NCBI GenBank assembly: GCA_025603075.1
Contig: MU626270.1
Coordinates: 1-64,000 of the forward strand
Length of the DNA: 64,000 bases
DNA from: Neoconidiobolus thromboides FSU 785
Taxonomy: Eukaryota; Entomophthoromycota; Entomophthoromycetes; Entomophthorales; Neoconidiobolaceae
Direction: 5' to 3'
Shown: positions 27,734 through 38,658 of the stretch, one piece after another
Layout of the letters: each line of letters begins with the position of its first letter
How positions within the stretch are numbered: position 1 is the first letter of the stretch
Made by a program: the position numbers and the translations under genes
Notes under the pieces: model-generated
Told to the model about the DNA's origin: nothing
What the model saw: the letters and a program-made list of their open reading frames with translations, nothing else
The model's database searches: none

Positions 27734-29103
27734 TTAACATTTGATAAAAATAGAATGATATAAATTCCATTTTAAAATTAAGAAAATCAACACTCCACAA
27801 AAGCTCGAAAAGGCAGTAAATAAAATCATTGGTGTAAATGGATTAGTAAAATTCTGACTATTTTCTAAACTCATCAATGCTGCTGCTATCGGTGGTCCAC
27901 ATAAGTTAGCAATACCACATGATGTGTAAGCTAATCCCATAATACTTGCAATGTTTTCGGTACCTAGGAACAGAATTAATAAAATCTACAAATAAAAAGC
28001 AAGCTATAGGTACCAAATATATCTGGAACAATAGATGGTATCAATGAAGAATAAACACCTGAAACTAAACCAAACAAAACCGAGAATGTAATAATAGAGG
28101 CCAAATTAAAAGCAAATAGCCAGATAAATAAAGAAAAGAAAGTGATTAAAAAAGTAGCTATAGTGAATATGTTTAGTTTGCCAAATTTATCAGCCAATTG
28201 ACCTAACAAAATACGTCCAATGGCAGATGTACCGTTTAATAAACCAACAATGATTGAGGCTGTCGAACGAGATAACCCATAATACTCACAATAAATAGGC
28301 ATCAAAAATATCGGAACTAAGAATCCCAAGTTCTGTATCAATCCATCAAGCCAAAGTAAACAAAATTTAATATCTAAGCATAACTTAGCAATGTTTAATT
28401 TAGCATCATCTGTACTCCCTTTATCCTTACTTTTATCAACCCTTAATTTTATAAATGAAGTAAAGACAATACACGTAACAAATGAAAAGATACCAATGAT
28501 TCTTAAACTTACTGCCAATCCATAGTTAATAATAAATAACTCAATTATTGGACTTAATACTAAACCTCCGATCCCACTTCCAGATACTGCTATTCCTGTT
28601 GCTAAGCCTCTTTTTTTATCAAACCAATTTGATATTATACTTAAACATGGTATATAGGCTATTGATGAACCTATCCCACTTAAAATACCTTGGGTCAAAT
28701 ATAAATGCCATAGCTAATAATTTTATTAATGACTGCTGCTACTAATTGTTAATGTTAAAATTACTTTTGTTGAAAACGAGGCCAAAATTAAAGCAATAGA
28801 AAACAAAGTAGATCCTAGATAGACCATAGGACGATAGCCAAATTTATCAGTTAGTTTACCAGATACAAAGCCTAAGCCAGCTAATAAAGATAAGCTTATT
28901 GAACCTACTAGGGCAAATCTACTTTTATCTTCTACATTGTCAAACTTTTGTTTCATATATTCATTTAAAAAAATGCCATAACTAAACTGAATGCCTACTA
29001 ATATAAAATGTAATATAAAACTAGCTAATACTATCAGCCATCCATAGCCACCATCTACTTTATATTGAAGATTGCTTTTTAAGTTAAACATTATAGTGTT
29101 CAT
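27734..29103 (-). CDS. MFS transporter, monocarboxylate-transporter (SLC16) type
   Basis: Three exons. Exon 1 starts at 29103 and has the SLC16 signature in TM1, DGGYGWLIVLASFILHF. It splices from LASFSTK to LWHLYLTQGILSGIG. A 46-nt intron then joins VPDIFG to TENIASIMGLAY. About 12 TM helices are present with MFS loop motifs (GKLTDKFGYRP between TM2 and TM3, GQLADKFGKLN in the second half), and the central loop is hydrophilic (RVDKSKDKGSTDD). Fungal members of this group are monocarboxylate or related permeases (Mch family) of the plasma or vacuolar membrane; the substrate cannot be told from sequence. The C-terminus (ILKWNLYHSIFIKC) is short. Confident in family, not substrate. Confidence 0.87.
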
Positions 29104-29767
29104 TTTTTAACAAAAAGGAGATTTTATTTTAGTGTTATGGAATATATTCAATAATTTTATAGTTCACTTATTTTGTTATTCAGGCTGTTTGCCTTTCAAT
29201 AATAACTTGTTCTTAACTTTTTCTTTTAGATCTAAATAAGCCGAGATTAAATCAAACTTATAAAGAATGATCTTATATTGATTAGTAATGTTACTTTCAT
29301 AATACATCAAAAGTATATACTGTTTTTGATTTTAATCAAAATTAATATTAATTAGTAGTACTTATTATAGGCTTTTGTATATAACGCTAGATTTAGGTAT
29401 TTGAGCTTTCAATCTTTTGAATCTGTTATCCGGTACTTCTGGTGTTTAAACCAACAAATTTAATTTTTCCCTTAAAAGACAAATTAAACACATGTGCTAA
29501 AAACAAATCCTTTGAGTCATTGATTTCCTTCAATGAAAGGAGACATTAGAGGTAAAAGTCAAATACTATGGACTTTACTATTTTATTGAAATAAACCTAC
29601 AATTTTACCATAAACTCCTTTTACCATAAGAATAATTTTGTTAAACTATCTCTCACTTTTTACTTTTAAGTTCAAAAATTACATAATCAACTAGCACCTT
29701 TATGTGAATTTAACTAGTAGTTTGAAATAAATAAAAGTACTTCAAAGAATAAAAGGTATTTTACAAT
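29104..29767. other. Intergenic, no gene seen
   Basis: Upstream region of the MFS gene. No TATA box or repeat stands out from AT-rich background. Confidence 0.4.
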
Positions 29768-29871
29768 ATATGAGGGTGTTTTTTGGTTTCATCATTTTTT
29801 CCACCTTTAAGCGCTGTTTGAGTGAAAAAATTGTTAGTAAAGTTCTTAAACAAAAAAAGCATCCTACATAT
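29768..29871 (-). mobile_element. MITE family M1, copy 13 (first of a tandem pair)
   Basis: Minus orientation, from ATATGAGGGTGTTTTTTGG to GCATCCTACATAT. Its last four bases, ATAT, are also the first four of copy 14. Confidence 0.8.
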
Positions 29872-29974
29872 GGAAGTGTTTATTTTGACTTCATTACTTT
29901 TTCCGTTTTTTAAACACTACTTAAGTGGGAAATTTGTTAGTAAAATTCTTAAACACAAAAATATATCCCCATAT
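29868..29974 (-). mobile_element. MITE family M1, copy 14 (second of a tandem pair)
   Basis: Same orientation as copy 13, from ATATGGAAGTGTTTATTTTG to ATATATCCCCATAT. The shared ATAT suggests insertion into the TA target at the end of the other copy. Confidence 0.8.
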
Positions 29975-31087
29975 AGTAATATATTATATTTTTTCATTTA
30001 TAAAATAAAACTTTCGATTTAAAAGTATAGAATGTACTTTTTTTCTAAGTATAGCTTTTATTTTTGCCATTTTTAAACTTGGAACTTAAAAGCATAAGAC
30101 TTAGTATTTTTATCAAAGCCTTACACTATAAAACATTTTGTAATTTTTTCTTATATTGACGCAACTTTTTCACTCTAAATATTTACATATCTTTAATGAT
30201 TACATGTATAATATTTTTTAGACATTAAAAGGTTTATAACTCTTTTGTTTTGATTGTATTTTTTTAATTTTAGCAAGATATTTAAAACTTGATTTTTGAA
30301 ATACCAAAACAAATTTACTGCTTACAATAATATAGTTTATAATATTTCTTGTTAAATTGTAATAAAAGGTAAAAGATTTTTAATATTTGATTATTTTCTA
30401 TCCACTCTGTTTTATTTTCTTAGTTAAAAATTAATATTGATATCTATCATTATTATTGGCTTAATGCAATACTCTCATAAAGTTTAACCTATTTTTTATA
30501 CGTCAACTCACAAACATAAACAGACTGAAGTTCAATTTCAAAATTGAGATTAGAGTAAAAAATGTTGATTTTATTGGCTAAAATTAGCTGAATTGAGTTA
30601 TCAATTGAGTTCAACTTTAAGCCAATTTTACTTTGGTAAGTCATACATAATCCTTAAGGATTTCTATCTACCAATGAAATTGCTATAATTTGTTTTCTGT
30701 TGGCAATTATTATTAGCTTATTTTCACGTGAAACAAGCGATTGCTTGTTGATAAAAGTTCTAATTTCAGTTATTATTGGCTGTAAGGGCTGAATTAAACC
30801 AATTATTGTTTCAGGTTTGGCTGATTATTAAGCTTAGACCAGTTAATTGAGTGGGTAAGGAATTTAAAGCGTGAAAATGACAGCTTACAAAGTTACTTCA
30901 GTAAAGCAGAGAAATTTATAAAGGTAAGTGAGTCTTAGATAAAGGACTAAAAATGGTTATTTTAGGCTTTACGAATTTATAGCCTTGCAATTCTGTAGCA
31001 GACGAATTTTATTAATCGTTATTTTGATGAAAGCTTAAGATGTCTAATGAATACAAGCTAATATGAAAAATATTATTAGAAGCAACT
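29975..31087. other. Gene-free region upstream of the HMG gene
   Basis: About 1.1 kb with no ORF of note. Around 30590-30860 there are pyrimidine-rich stretches and a TTTCACGTGAAA palindrome (30721-30732), an E-box-like CACGTG site that could be regulatory. Confidence 0.4.
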
Positions 31088-31533
31088 ATGGCCAAAATAC
31101 CAACGACTAAAACCTTCCGCCAAAGTGATGGAAAAGAAACCAAGAAAAGAACAAAGAAAGACCCAAATAAGCCTAAACGTGGCCTTTCAGCTTACATGTT
31201 CTTCTCACAATCTGAAAGAGAGAACGTCATCAAGGAGAACCCTAACATCTCATTCGGTACTCATTACATTTAACTAAATTTAATCAAACTAAATTTTACT
31301 AAGGTGAAATTGGAAAAATCCTTGGACAGAAATGGAAGGGGATGACTCCTGAGGACAAGAAAGTAAGTTGATATATCTATGTGATAAATAATCTAACCGC
31401 TGTATTAGCCCTTCGAAGACAAGGCAAAGGAGGATAAAGTACGTTACGAGAAAGAGAAGAAGACATATGATGTAAGTATTTTTAAATTAGTTTAGATATT
31501 TTTATTAATTATTAGTCTACCACCACTGCTTAA
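31088..31533 (+). CDS. NHP6: Nhp6-type HMG-box chromatin protein
   Basis: A small non-sequence-specific DNA-bending protein of 102 residues, made from four exons. The start is at 31088 ([10 protein letters not shown]). A basic N-terminal arm ([13 protein letters not shown]) leads into one HMG box: [39 protein letters not shown] and [20 protein letters not shown]. Introns of about 48, 45 and 44 nt fall at SFG/EIG, DKK/PFE and TYD/STT; the last exon encodes only STTTA and the stop at 31531-31533. Length and layout (basic tail then single box) equal yeast Nhp6A/B, which assist FACT and many promoters in the nucleus. Identification is strong; the paralogue number in this genome is unknown. Confidence 0.93.
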
Positions 31534-32490
31534 ACCTTTACCAGGTGACGCTACAAAGTTTCAACCTTACTATCAGTTCAACTACACCCGTACTTCATTT
31601 GAAAGCCTCTAAATGATTAATTTTTATTATTAAGAATAAACACTTCAAGCTTTTAACTACTTTGTCAAGTTATACAACTTTAAATATAATTATCACGTAA
31701 TTCTTGCATATCTTATACAACTAATACTGTATATGCACTATTAAATTATAAAGAATTAAAATTAAAATTCCTTTAACACTTCTAATAAACATATAGATTT
31801 TATGCAACCTAGTTTGATAATGAACAAATCCATACTAAAACTTTAGTAGATATTATTAAGAATCTAAAGTTGATTTTACTTTGCCAAGCCATATATTATA
31901 TTGAACATATATCTGGTCGATTTAACGCTATTGTGTTTATACTTTGATGTATCAATTTACCAATATCATCAATTTTTTGAGGTTTTTTGCCCAATATACA
32001 TACAATGAATTTTGTACTACAAAGCTTATACTTACACCAATGCAAAAATACAAAAACATACATATATTTACAAACAAATATCAAAATTTAATACAGTTTT
32101 GATTGATTTCTAATCATATAAATCCCAATATTTGGCTGTTTTAGAGTTATAATGATAATAGATTAATAAAGCTAAACTTAAAATATTATCTAAGAATGAG
32201 TTTTTCTAGTAATTATATATATATATACTGTCATACATTTTATATACCCCTTTTAAGGAGCTTGTTTTCACTATTTATAATGCAATCAAAATCTCACTAA
32301 TTTAATATAATTAATGTCTTTCATGCTTTCAGCACTAAAGGTTAATAAAATATATAGTATTTATCATATTGAAGATATAATAAATATACAACAACGGATG
32401 TTATCTAGTTTTTCTCTTGTAGAGTGGCATACTATCAAAACAAAATGTAAAAATGAAGCTTACATAATTAAAGAAATTATTAAATTACAA
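31534..32490. other. Intergenic, no supported gene
   Basis: Two frames of 62-65 codons (near 31896-32084 minus and 32314-32511 plus) are present, but neither has motifs, splice partners or a domain, and the second runs into an M1 copy. A short (AT)n run lies at 32215-32226. Confidence 0.4.
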
Positions 32491-32593
32491 GACAGAGAGA
32501 TATTTTTTTGAGGATTTTACTAATAATCTTTCCGCTCAAATAGCACTTAAAAGATCGAAAAAGTAATGAAATCAAAAAAATCATCCCGACATA
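32491..32593 (+). mobile_element. MITE family M1, copy 15 (degenerate)
   Basis: Left TIR has decayed (GATATTTTTTTGAGG), but TAATAATCTTTCCGCTCAA, ATAGCACTTAAAAGATCG and TAATGAAATCAAAAAAATC are clear. Confidence 0.65.
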
Positions 32594-33110
32594 CTCAATA
32601 TCTCTTAGTTTAAAAGTCTACTCTCTTTATAAGCTTAGCTTTAATTATTAATAAATATTGTATATGGTATATTTGGCGAATTTACAAAGTATAATTTGAA
32701 TAATCATAAAAAAATAGCTAATGCATTTTTAAATAAAAGTGGAAAACATTTTGATACTATCTATAAATATTGTAAAAGTTTGAAGATAGTATATACTTAA
32801 ATGCTACATTACTAGTTATAAGTTAGTTAGGGAAGATAAAACATCAAAGGCTGTAAATATTTTTTAGAAACGTTTTAAGTAGTATCTTCTATGATTCATT
32901 TTTTTATGAACAATCCTCCTTCTAAATAAAAGGCAGTAAAAGGAGATGCTTATTTTTGAGAAGTCATTTTGTTTTATAATCAATACTAAATTTCCTATTT
33001 TGGAAATTTTGACAAAAATAAAAGCAAAACTACTACTTTTTAAAATTTTAACATCTTTGTTAAAGAAATTTATTTTTTTCGACTGTCACAAAGTTCGTAC
33101 TATAATCACA

Positions 33111-33467
33111 ATGACAAAAGATAAACTATTGAATCAAGATGATTTTTATTTACCATATCCTAAAATTGTACTTTTATTAATTGGGTTAATGTTTCAGTTA
33201 GTAACTCAAGTTTTCCCTACATTAACTCCGAGTATTATGGTGCCCTTAAGGGATTCTTTAGGGCAAGAAATTATTCATGTCATAGTATTTTTGACCGTCT
33301 TTATACATGCTCTTGAAGCTATATATGCTTTTTATTTAGCATTAAATTACGGTAACCGCTCATCTATTTGTATCTTTAAGTGGACCATATCTACTTTAAT
33401 CATAGGGTTCCCTTTCCTTTTAGGTTTACGTGAGTCGAATTCCAAATATATCAATAAAAAGAAATAA
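33111..33467 (+). CDS. TMEM254-like (DUF4499) small membrane protein
   Basis: 118 residues when started at the ATG at 33111 (MTKDKLLNQDDFYLPYPK). An upstream in-frame Met at 32946 would add 55 residues of low-complexity sequence without family support. Three or four hydrophobic segments: IVLLLIGLMFQLVTQVF, IIHVIVFLTVFIHALEAIYA and FKWTISTLIIGFPFLLGL. The pattern HALEAIYAFYLAL followed by KWTISTLIIGFP matches small DUF4499/TMEM254 proteins of animals and fungi, whose role is not known. Ends with a lysine-rich tail, KYINKKK, which could act as an ER-retrieval KKXX-like signal, although the last four residues (NKKK) do not fit exactly. Transcribed toward the LRR gene, only about 130 bp away. Confidence 0.6.
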   Translation: MTKDKLLNQDDFYLPYPKIVLLLIGLMFQLVTQVFPTLTPSIMVPLRDSLGQEIIHVIVFLTVFIHALEAIYAFYLALNYGNRSSICIFKWTISTLIIGFPFLLGLRESNSKYINKKK

Positions 33468-33598
33468 AAGCCTTAATATTAAAATAGTTTTCTTATTAAT
33501 CTTAATTTAAAAACAAAAATTAATTTTGACCAATCAAAAATATAGTACATATATAAGATAATAGCTATAATCAAGAATTTACTTTTGGTAAAATTAAA

Positions 33599-35001
33599 AT
33601 GCGTCTTACACCAGCTATATTATCTTCCTTTATAAGTGAGTCATTACAGGATGTTAAAAAGATTGAGTTGAAGGATAAAGAAATTAATCATGTTGACGAT
33701 ATTTCTTGTTGTATTAAGTTAAATCGTATCGACTTATCATCCAACCAATTTAGAACTGGTCAACAATTAATAGGTCTTCAATATTGCGAGTCACTTACTT
33801 TCTTAAACTTATCTAATAATCAACTCGAAGATTTATCATTTCTTCCGAAACTTAAGAATTTAGTTACATTGAATTTAGGTAACAATAGGTTGAGGATATT
33901 ATCACAACATGTAACGAATTGCGTTGAGCTAAAAGCTCTAATTCTTAATAATAATCAACTAAAGACAATTGATAACATCTTAAGCTTAAAGAATTTAAAT
34001 AGTTTAGGTACTTTTTTTGCTTTTTATTTTCATTCTTATTCTTATTTTATCAATGGTTTAGTTTTATCTCATAATGATCTCGAAGTTATTCCGAATCTTT
34101 CAACATTGCCTAATCTTACTAAGCTATCAATCTCAAATAACAAACTGAGGGAATTTCCACCATTAGAGGGTTTAACTCAATTGAAGGATCTTCGCTTAAA
34201 CAATAACAAAATAGTTTCAGTACCATCTGAGCTAATCAATTGCCCATCCTTGGCTATGGTAGGCCTATCAAACAATTTAATTAAAGACTTTAGGTAATAT
34301 TATTCCTATTAATTAATATGCCATTTTAAAAAAGGAAAAAGTTGTTTAGAAACGCTCAAAGAGCTATTGAATTTAAAAGAATTAACGTTATCTGGGAATC
34401 CTGTTGAAAAAGAGGAAAGATATGAGGATAAGGTAAATTGAAATAAGATTATAAAATTAGTAGCTAATTTTTTATATAGGTTAAACAAGAGCTTCGTAAT
34501 TTAAGAATCCTTGATAATAAACGATATGATCCAAAATTTTTAGAAAGAAAAGAAAAGATGAATCGTAAAAAAGAGATTGCTAAAAGAGAACTAGAAGAAA
34601 AGCTAGAAAATACTGGATCCAATTTAAACTCTGAATCATCAGAAGTTGAAGGCTCAGATAACGATGAAAAGAAGCCTGTAAATAAGAGGCCTGTAAATAA
34701 GAAGCTTAATACTGAAGCTACAGAGAAAAGTGGTTTGAGGAAATCAATGAGTTTAAGAAATAACCCTAGCGCTTTCAAAAAAGCTAGATATAATAACAAT
34801 AGAGAAAAAGAAGGTAACAAAAACGAAAATAGAATAAACCATAGAGGAAAACCAGCACCATTTAAAAATAGAAATAATAATCAGGACTTTAAAAAGAGAG
34901 ATGGTAAGTCAACTCAAGGAAATAATTTCTCTAAACCTAAGCCAAAATTGGATAAAAGTAAGGGAGCAAAGTCAGATCCTTTCTTCGAGCCAACACTATA
35001 A
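33599..35001 (+). CDS. Leucine-rich repeat protein with basic disordered tail
   Basis: Four exons. Start at 33599 (MRLTPAILSSFIS). At least eight SDS22-like LRRs follow, for example INHVDDISCCIKLNRIDLSS, LTFLNLSNNQLEDLSFLPKL and LKALILNNNQLKTIDNILSL. Introns: about 34006-34058 (NSL/VLSHNDLE), 34295-34341 (DF/SCLETLKELL) and about 34434-34479. The LRR block ends with a cap (ELTLSGNPVEKEERYEDKVKQELRN), typical of LRR-cap proteins such as SDS22 and U2A'. The last 170 residues are basic and disordered (many N, K, E; VNKRPVNKK repeats). Probably a nuclear or nucleolar scaffold (inference); no specific homologue is recognised. Related animal proteins of this layout exist (LRR plus basic tail), but function is unassigned. 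Confidence 0.75.
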
Positions 35002-35158
35002 TTTTTTCAGATTCCGAGATTACTTATTGTTATAGAAATAGACCTTTACAATAGATTTTAGTTATTATTATTAAATTTATTAAAATTTGAATATTCAAGA
35101 GTATAATAAATATGATTATATTAAACTAAATTTATAACAGTATTTTTGTAGAATCAAG

Positions 35159-35265
35159 ATATGGGGATGTATTTTTGTGTTTAAGAATTTTATTAACAAT
35201 CTTTCCGCTCAAGTAGCGCTTAAAAACGGAAAAAGTAATGAAATCAAAAAAAAACATCACCATAT
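35159..35265 (+). mobile_element. MITE family M1, copy 16 (first of a tandem pair)
   Basis: 107 bp, plus orientation, from ATATGGGGATGTATTTTTGT to AACATCACCATAT. Last ATAT is shared with copy 17. Confidence 0.85.
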
Positions 35266-35367
35266 GGAGGATGTATTTTTATGTTTAAGAATTTTACTAA
35301 TAATTTTTCCACTCAAATAGCGCTTAAAGATAGAAAAAGTAATGAAGCCAAAAAAACACCTCTATAT
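35262..35367 (+). mobile_element. MITE family M1, copy 17 (second of a tandem pair)
   Basis: Plus orientation, from ATATGGAGGATGTATTTTTA to AACACCTCTATAT. Internal TTTTACTAATAATTTTTCC and CAAATAG preserved. Lies about 160 bp past the stop of the C2H2 gene on the other strand. Confidence 0.85.
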
Positions 35368-35525
35368 AGTTTTTTTAATAATCTAGTAAAATTAACAAAC
35401 TATAAGAGTTGACACTTTTAATTAAAAGCTTTATTAAACCTAAAAGTTACTTATAATATATAATATAAAAGATAATTGAAGTAATAAACATAAAACCAAG
35501 ATTGCATAAATAGACAAATAAAAAA

Positions 35526-37369
35526 TTATATCTTTAGCTTTGATAATGAAAGTGTAAGGTATTCATCTGGACTTAACGGCATATTCCCTTTTTTAGAAGG
35601 AGAGCGCTGAAAGTCGGATGGGGTTACAAATTTAGGCTTATAAACATCAAAAGAACCATCATCCTAAAATTTATTAATTTAGTATCATTATAGTAGTACT
35701 GATTACCTGTCGGATAATTGGTAAGTTGGTATCAATTGCTTTTTCGTTTTTGGAAGTAGGACTGAGGTAGATATGATCATAATCTTCCCTTTCTACACCA
35801 TTAGGTGAATCCTTAGGACCTGAAGGTAGAGGACTATTTGAACGAGAACGGGAGGGTTGAGGGGATGGAGGCATTGATCTATCTCCTTAATAAAAATATT
35901 AATAAAAAAGAAACAAATCTAAAGAAAACTTACTACTATTCATGTTATCTTCTTTTGGTGGCATGATAGTTGGAAACTTCAAAAAGTTCATAACATTTGG
36001 CATTATAGAGGATAATATGTTTCCTTTAGGACTTGATGAACTAGAATCACTAGACTCTTTTTTAACTCCATTTGGCTCAATAGAACGACTTGGAATAGAG
36101 ATTTCTTCAGGGGGTATACCTCGAGTCCTGAACCCTGGAGTGGTAAGGGTGGGTGATGTGCTCTCTGCTTTAATTCCGTTACCTAAGTTAATTTTAGCTT
36201 GATTAATTAAAAAGGTGATCTGAATACCTGGAGGCGTAATTGAGCGTGAGTTTTGTATAGACATAGAATTAATATTCATAAGATTATTATCGTAGTAATT
36301 TAACCCCATAGGATCTTGTTTCATAAAATCTTGACTTTGATAACCATATCCATTATAATTGTTGTTAGAATTAGGGGGAGTTGGGAAATTAAATAAGGGT
36401 TGTTCTTGAGACTGCAAATTTTGCTGAAGATGTTCATTTACACCAAATCCAAATCCAAAATTATTATTGTACCCCATTCCAGGGTCATTATATCCATTTA
36501 TCAAAGGTTGAGAATGATTTAAGTAACTTGTCGGATCAAAAAGATTCGGCGAAATAGAGCTTTGATTCATTTGACTATATGAATTAGCATTTGCAGTCGT
36601 TACAGATAACATTAGTGCTTGATGAAAGCTATCAATGATATATCTTCTAAGTTGTGGTTGAGGTATGTCTACAACATTCAAAGGTAAAGCAATTGATGAA
36701 AGCTGATTTTTGAAAGCTGAAAATATTAGTTTGGTTTTTAAGTTGTTATAAATTTACCTTCATCTACTTGAATAGAGCTTTTATATCCTAAACCATATTC
36801 AATTAATTGAACTAATACTTTATCAGTTCCATGATCCATTTCTGGGGTTAAGGCATTGGTATATAAGTCAGCTATTGATGTTAGTAAAAACTAAAGCATA
36901 AAATGGATTAATTACTATGTATTGGTGATTGATTTGATGAATGATTAGAGTTCATCAAAGGCGGAGTAAGTTGGTTATTTGGCGAGGTACTATTATTATT
37001 ATTGTTTCCATGTAGACGATCTTTGTGTCTTCTAATTTCGTGTTCATGCTTAAATTTACTATTACAAATCTATGTCAAATTATATTAGTGAAGAATTGAT
37101 AAAAATTATAATTTTACATCACAAGAATATGGTCTCCAATCTAAATGTGATCTTAAATGAGAGATTATATGCTTTTTCTCATTAGTTTGATAATTGCATC
37201 TATCACCCCAACGACAATCTCGGGGAAGGTTAGGTGGTTGAGCATTGATATGCATTTCCTTTAAGTGATTGAAAAGATCTTTAAACTCAAAGAACCTGGC
37301 ACCGCAATCAACCCATAAACAACATTTAATATCATTAGCTTGCGTTATCTGTTCTGTAAGACTTGACAT
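35526..37369 (-). CDS. C2H2 zinc-finger transcription factor (PacC/Zap1-like fingers)
   Basis: Several exons on the minus strand. Start at 37369 (MSSLTEQITQAND). Three fingers near the N-terminus: CLWVDCGARFFEFKDLFNHL with KEMHI, CRWGDRCNYQTNEKKHIISH with LRSHL, and, across an intron, YSCD/ICNSKFKHEHEIRRHK with DRLHG. The wide CxWxxC first two fingers, followed by a classical third, resemble PacC/Rim101, which controls alkaline-pH response, but the PacC linker between fingers 1 and 2 is not matched, so this is only a fold-level likeness. A later intron (44 nt) has a TTTACTAACATC branch site. The rest is Asn-, Ser- and Pro-rich (activation-domain-like), with ITPPGIQ and LTTPGFRTRGI blocks, ending near EYLTLSLSKLKI; stop at 35526-35528. 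Nuclear. Targets unknown. Confidence 0.75.
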
Positions 37370-37813
37370 TTAAATTATTATTAAAAAAAGCTTTAGATTC
37401 CAAACTTAGATTCGGTGTAATAGTTTAAAATTCAATTTATCATCTTTTTGATTGGATAAACTTTGCTTGACTAAAACTTACAGCTCATGAAATAGTGCTT
37501 CTAATTAAATGTCCAAACATTTAAAATATATATTAATTAAAGGCCATTTTTTTAAAATAGTTTGTACAATGCCTTTGTGATTGAAATCTAAAAGGACTCA
37601 AATATGGCTTTAAATTCTATTTGCCTAGCCAATAATGCCCTTAGATTATAGACAGCTCTGGGACAGGAAAAATTCCGCCTTCAGAAATAATGAAGTTAAA
37701 TTTAATCTCAGATGTTTTTATGTTACTTTCGTAAAAGCTTACAATTAAGCCTTGGGTAACTTCTGCTCTCAATGTAATTATAAAATTTTAAAATAGTTAG
37801 TTTTTGGCTATAG
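37370..37813. other. Promoter side of the C2H2 gene
   Basis: About 440 bp, AT-rich, no ORF. Ends at the M2 element. Confidence 0.4.
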
Positions 37814-38138
37814 TATGGGAGCATTGTTACACAAATTTGGTTTAATTTTTTGGTGAACAATGGGTTTTACAACATAAAATTAAGATTAATAGCAAATTTT
37901 AAGCTTAAATCTAAAATGATATATCACTTATTTTATCAATTAAATTTATAATAAATTCAAGTTAAGGTTAGGGTTAGAGCTAGTTTGGCGTTAGTCCTAA
38001 GCTAGCGTTAGCATTAGGGCGAAAGTACATTAAAAATATTTCAGCTTTTGATTTATTTGGCGATCTTTTTGAATAATCCAATATTTTTACTATAAGTGGT
38101 TTCTTTATAGGAATCCTATTTGTAACAATGTTCCCATA
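37814..38138. mobile_element. TIR element M2 (about 325 bp, non-coding)
   Basis: Left end TATGGGAGCATTGTTACACA and right end TTTGTAACAATGTTCCCATA are inverted repeats of about 18-20 bp with two mismatches. The TA at each tip fits a TA target site. The interior has no ORF but holds a degenerate TTAGGG patch (AAGGTTAGGGTTAGAGC, 37962-38020), also found at 1403-1490. The outer TATGGGA motif is shared with family M1, so one transposase could mobilise both (inference). Confidence 0.7.
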
Positions 38139-38439
38139 TTACAAACTCAAAATCTAACACTGAATTTAAAATTTAAAATTTTTATTTTTTTAAAATAGTG
38201 CTTAATTTACTTTAAATAGTATAAAATTCAATAATGTAGGGATTTTTTTATATTTCAATTTAATTTTTAACTAATAAAAAACAAAAATCTCATAAAGGTT
38301 TTGATTTTAAAAACTTTTAAAAAAGGAATTCAAAGAATTCAAAAAAGTCTACTTCAACAATAATGAATTAATTTCTTAATGTTTTTGTTAGATAAAGTTT
38401 TTTTAATAGATACTTTCTTACAAAATAATAGGAAACACA

Positions 38440-38658
38440 CTAGGGCGATTTTGGTTTAGACATGTTTTTATATGTACCATATGCTGCTTTACCAACATCG
38501 TAAGCTGTACTAGCAACCTGTAACGCTGTACTGCCCATTTGAATTGCGGCTGGTAACAATAATAATGGATTTCTTTTGCTGACTTCAGTAAGATGAAGGG
38601 TATGAGGCATAGAATAAGTTAAGGGAATTATGGAAAATAGTATGAAAGCAAACTTCAT
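38440..38658 (-). CDS. Small secreted protein with Kex2-like site
   Basis: 72 residues. N-terminal signal peptide (MKFAFILFSIIPLTYS, probable cut after Ser16), then a short propeptide and a dibasic site, EVSKR, before NPLLLLPAAIQMGST. The mature part would be about 45 residues, hydrophobic and Ala/Leu/Tyr-rich, ending KNMSKPKSP. No cysteines. It is not a family I recognise. Small secreted peptides of this type include fungal pheromones, repellents or effector-like proteins, but none of those is shown here. Coding potential is suggested by the clean signal peptide and Kex2 site; no intron is required. A chance ORF cannot be excluded at this length. Confidence 0.5.
   Translation of the reverse strand: MKFAFILFSIIPLTYSMPHTLHLTEVSKRNPLLLLPAAIQMGSTALQVASTAYDVGKAAYGTYKNMSKPKSP

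Noticed and set aside
32314-32511. 65-codon plus-strand ORF
   Set aside because: Runs into a decayed M1 copy and has no recognisable feature.
32946-33110. N-terminal extension of the TMEM254-like protein
   Set aside because: Low-complexity Ile/Lys/Phe sequence with no family support; the ATG at 33111 gives the usual size.
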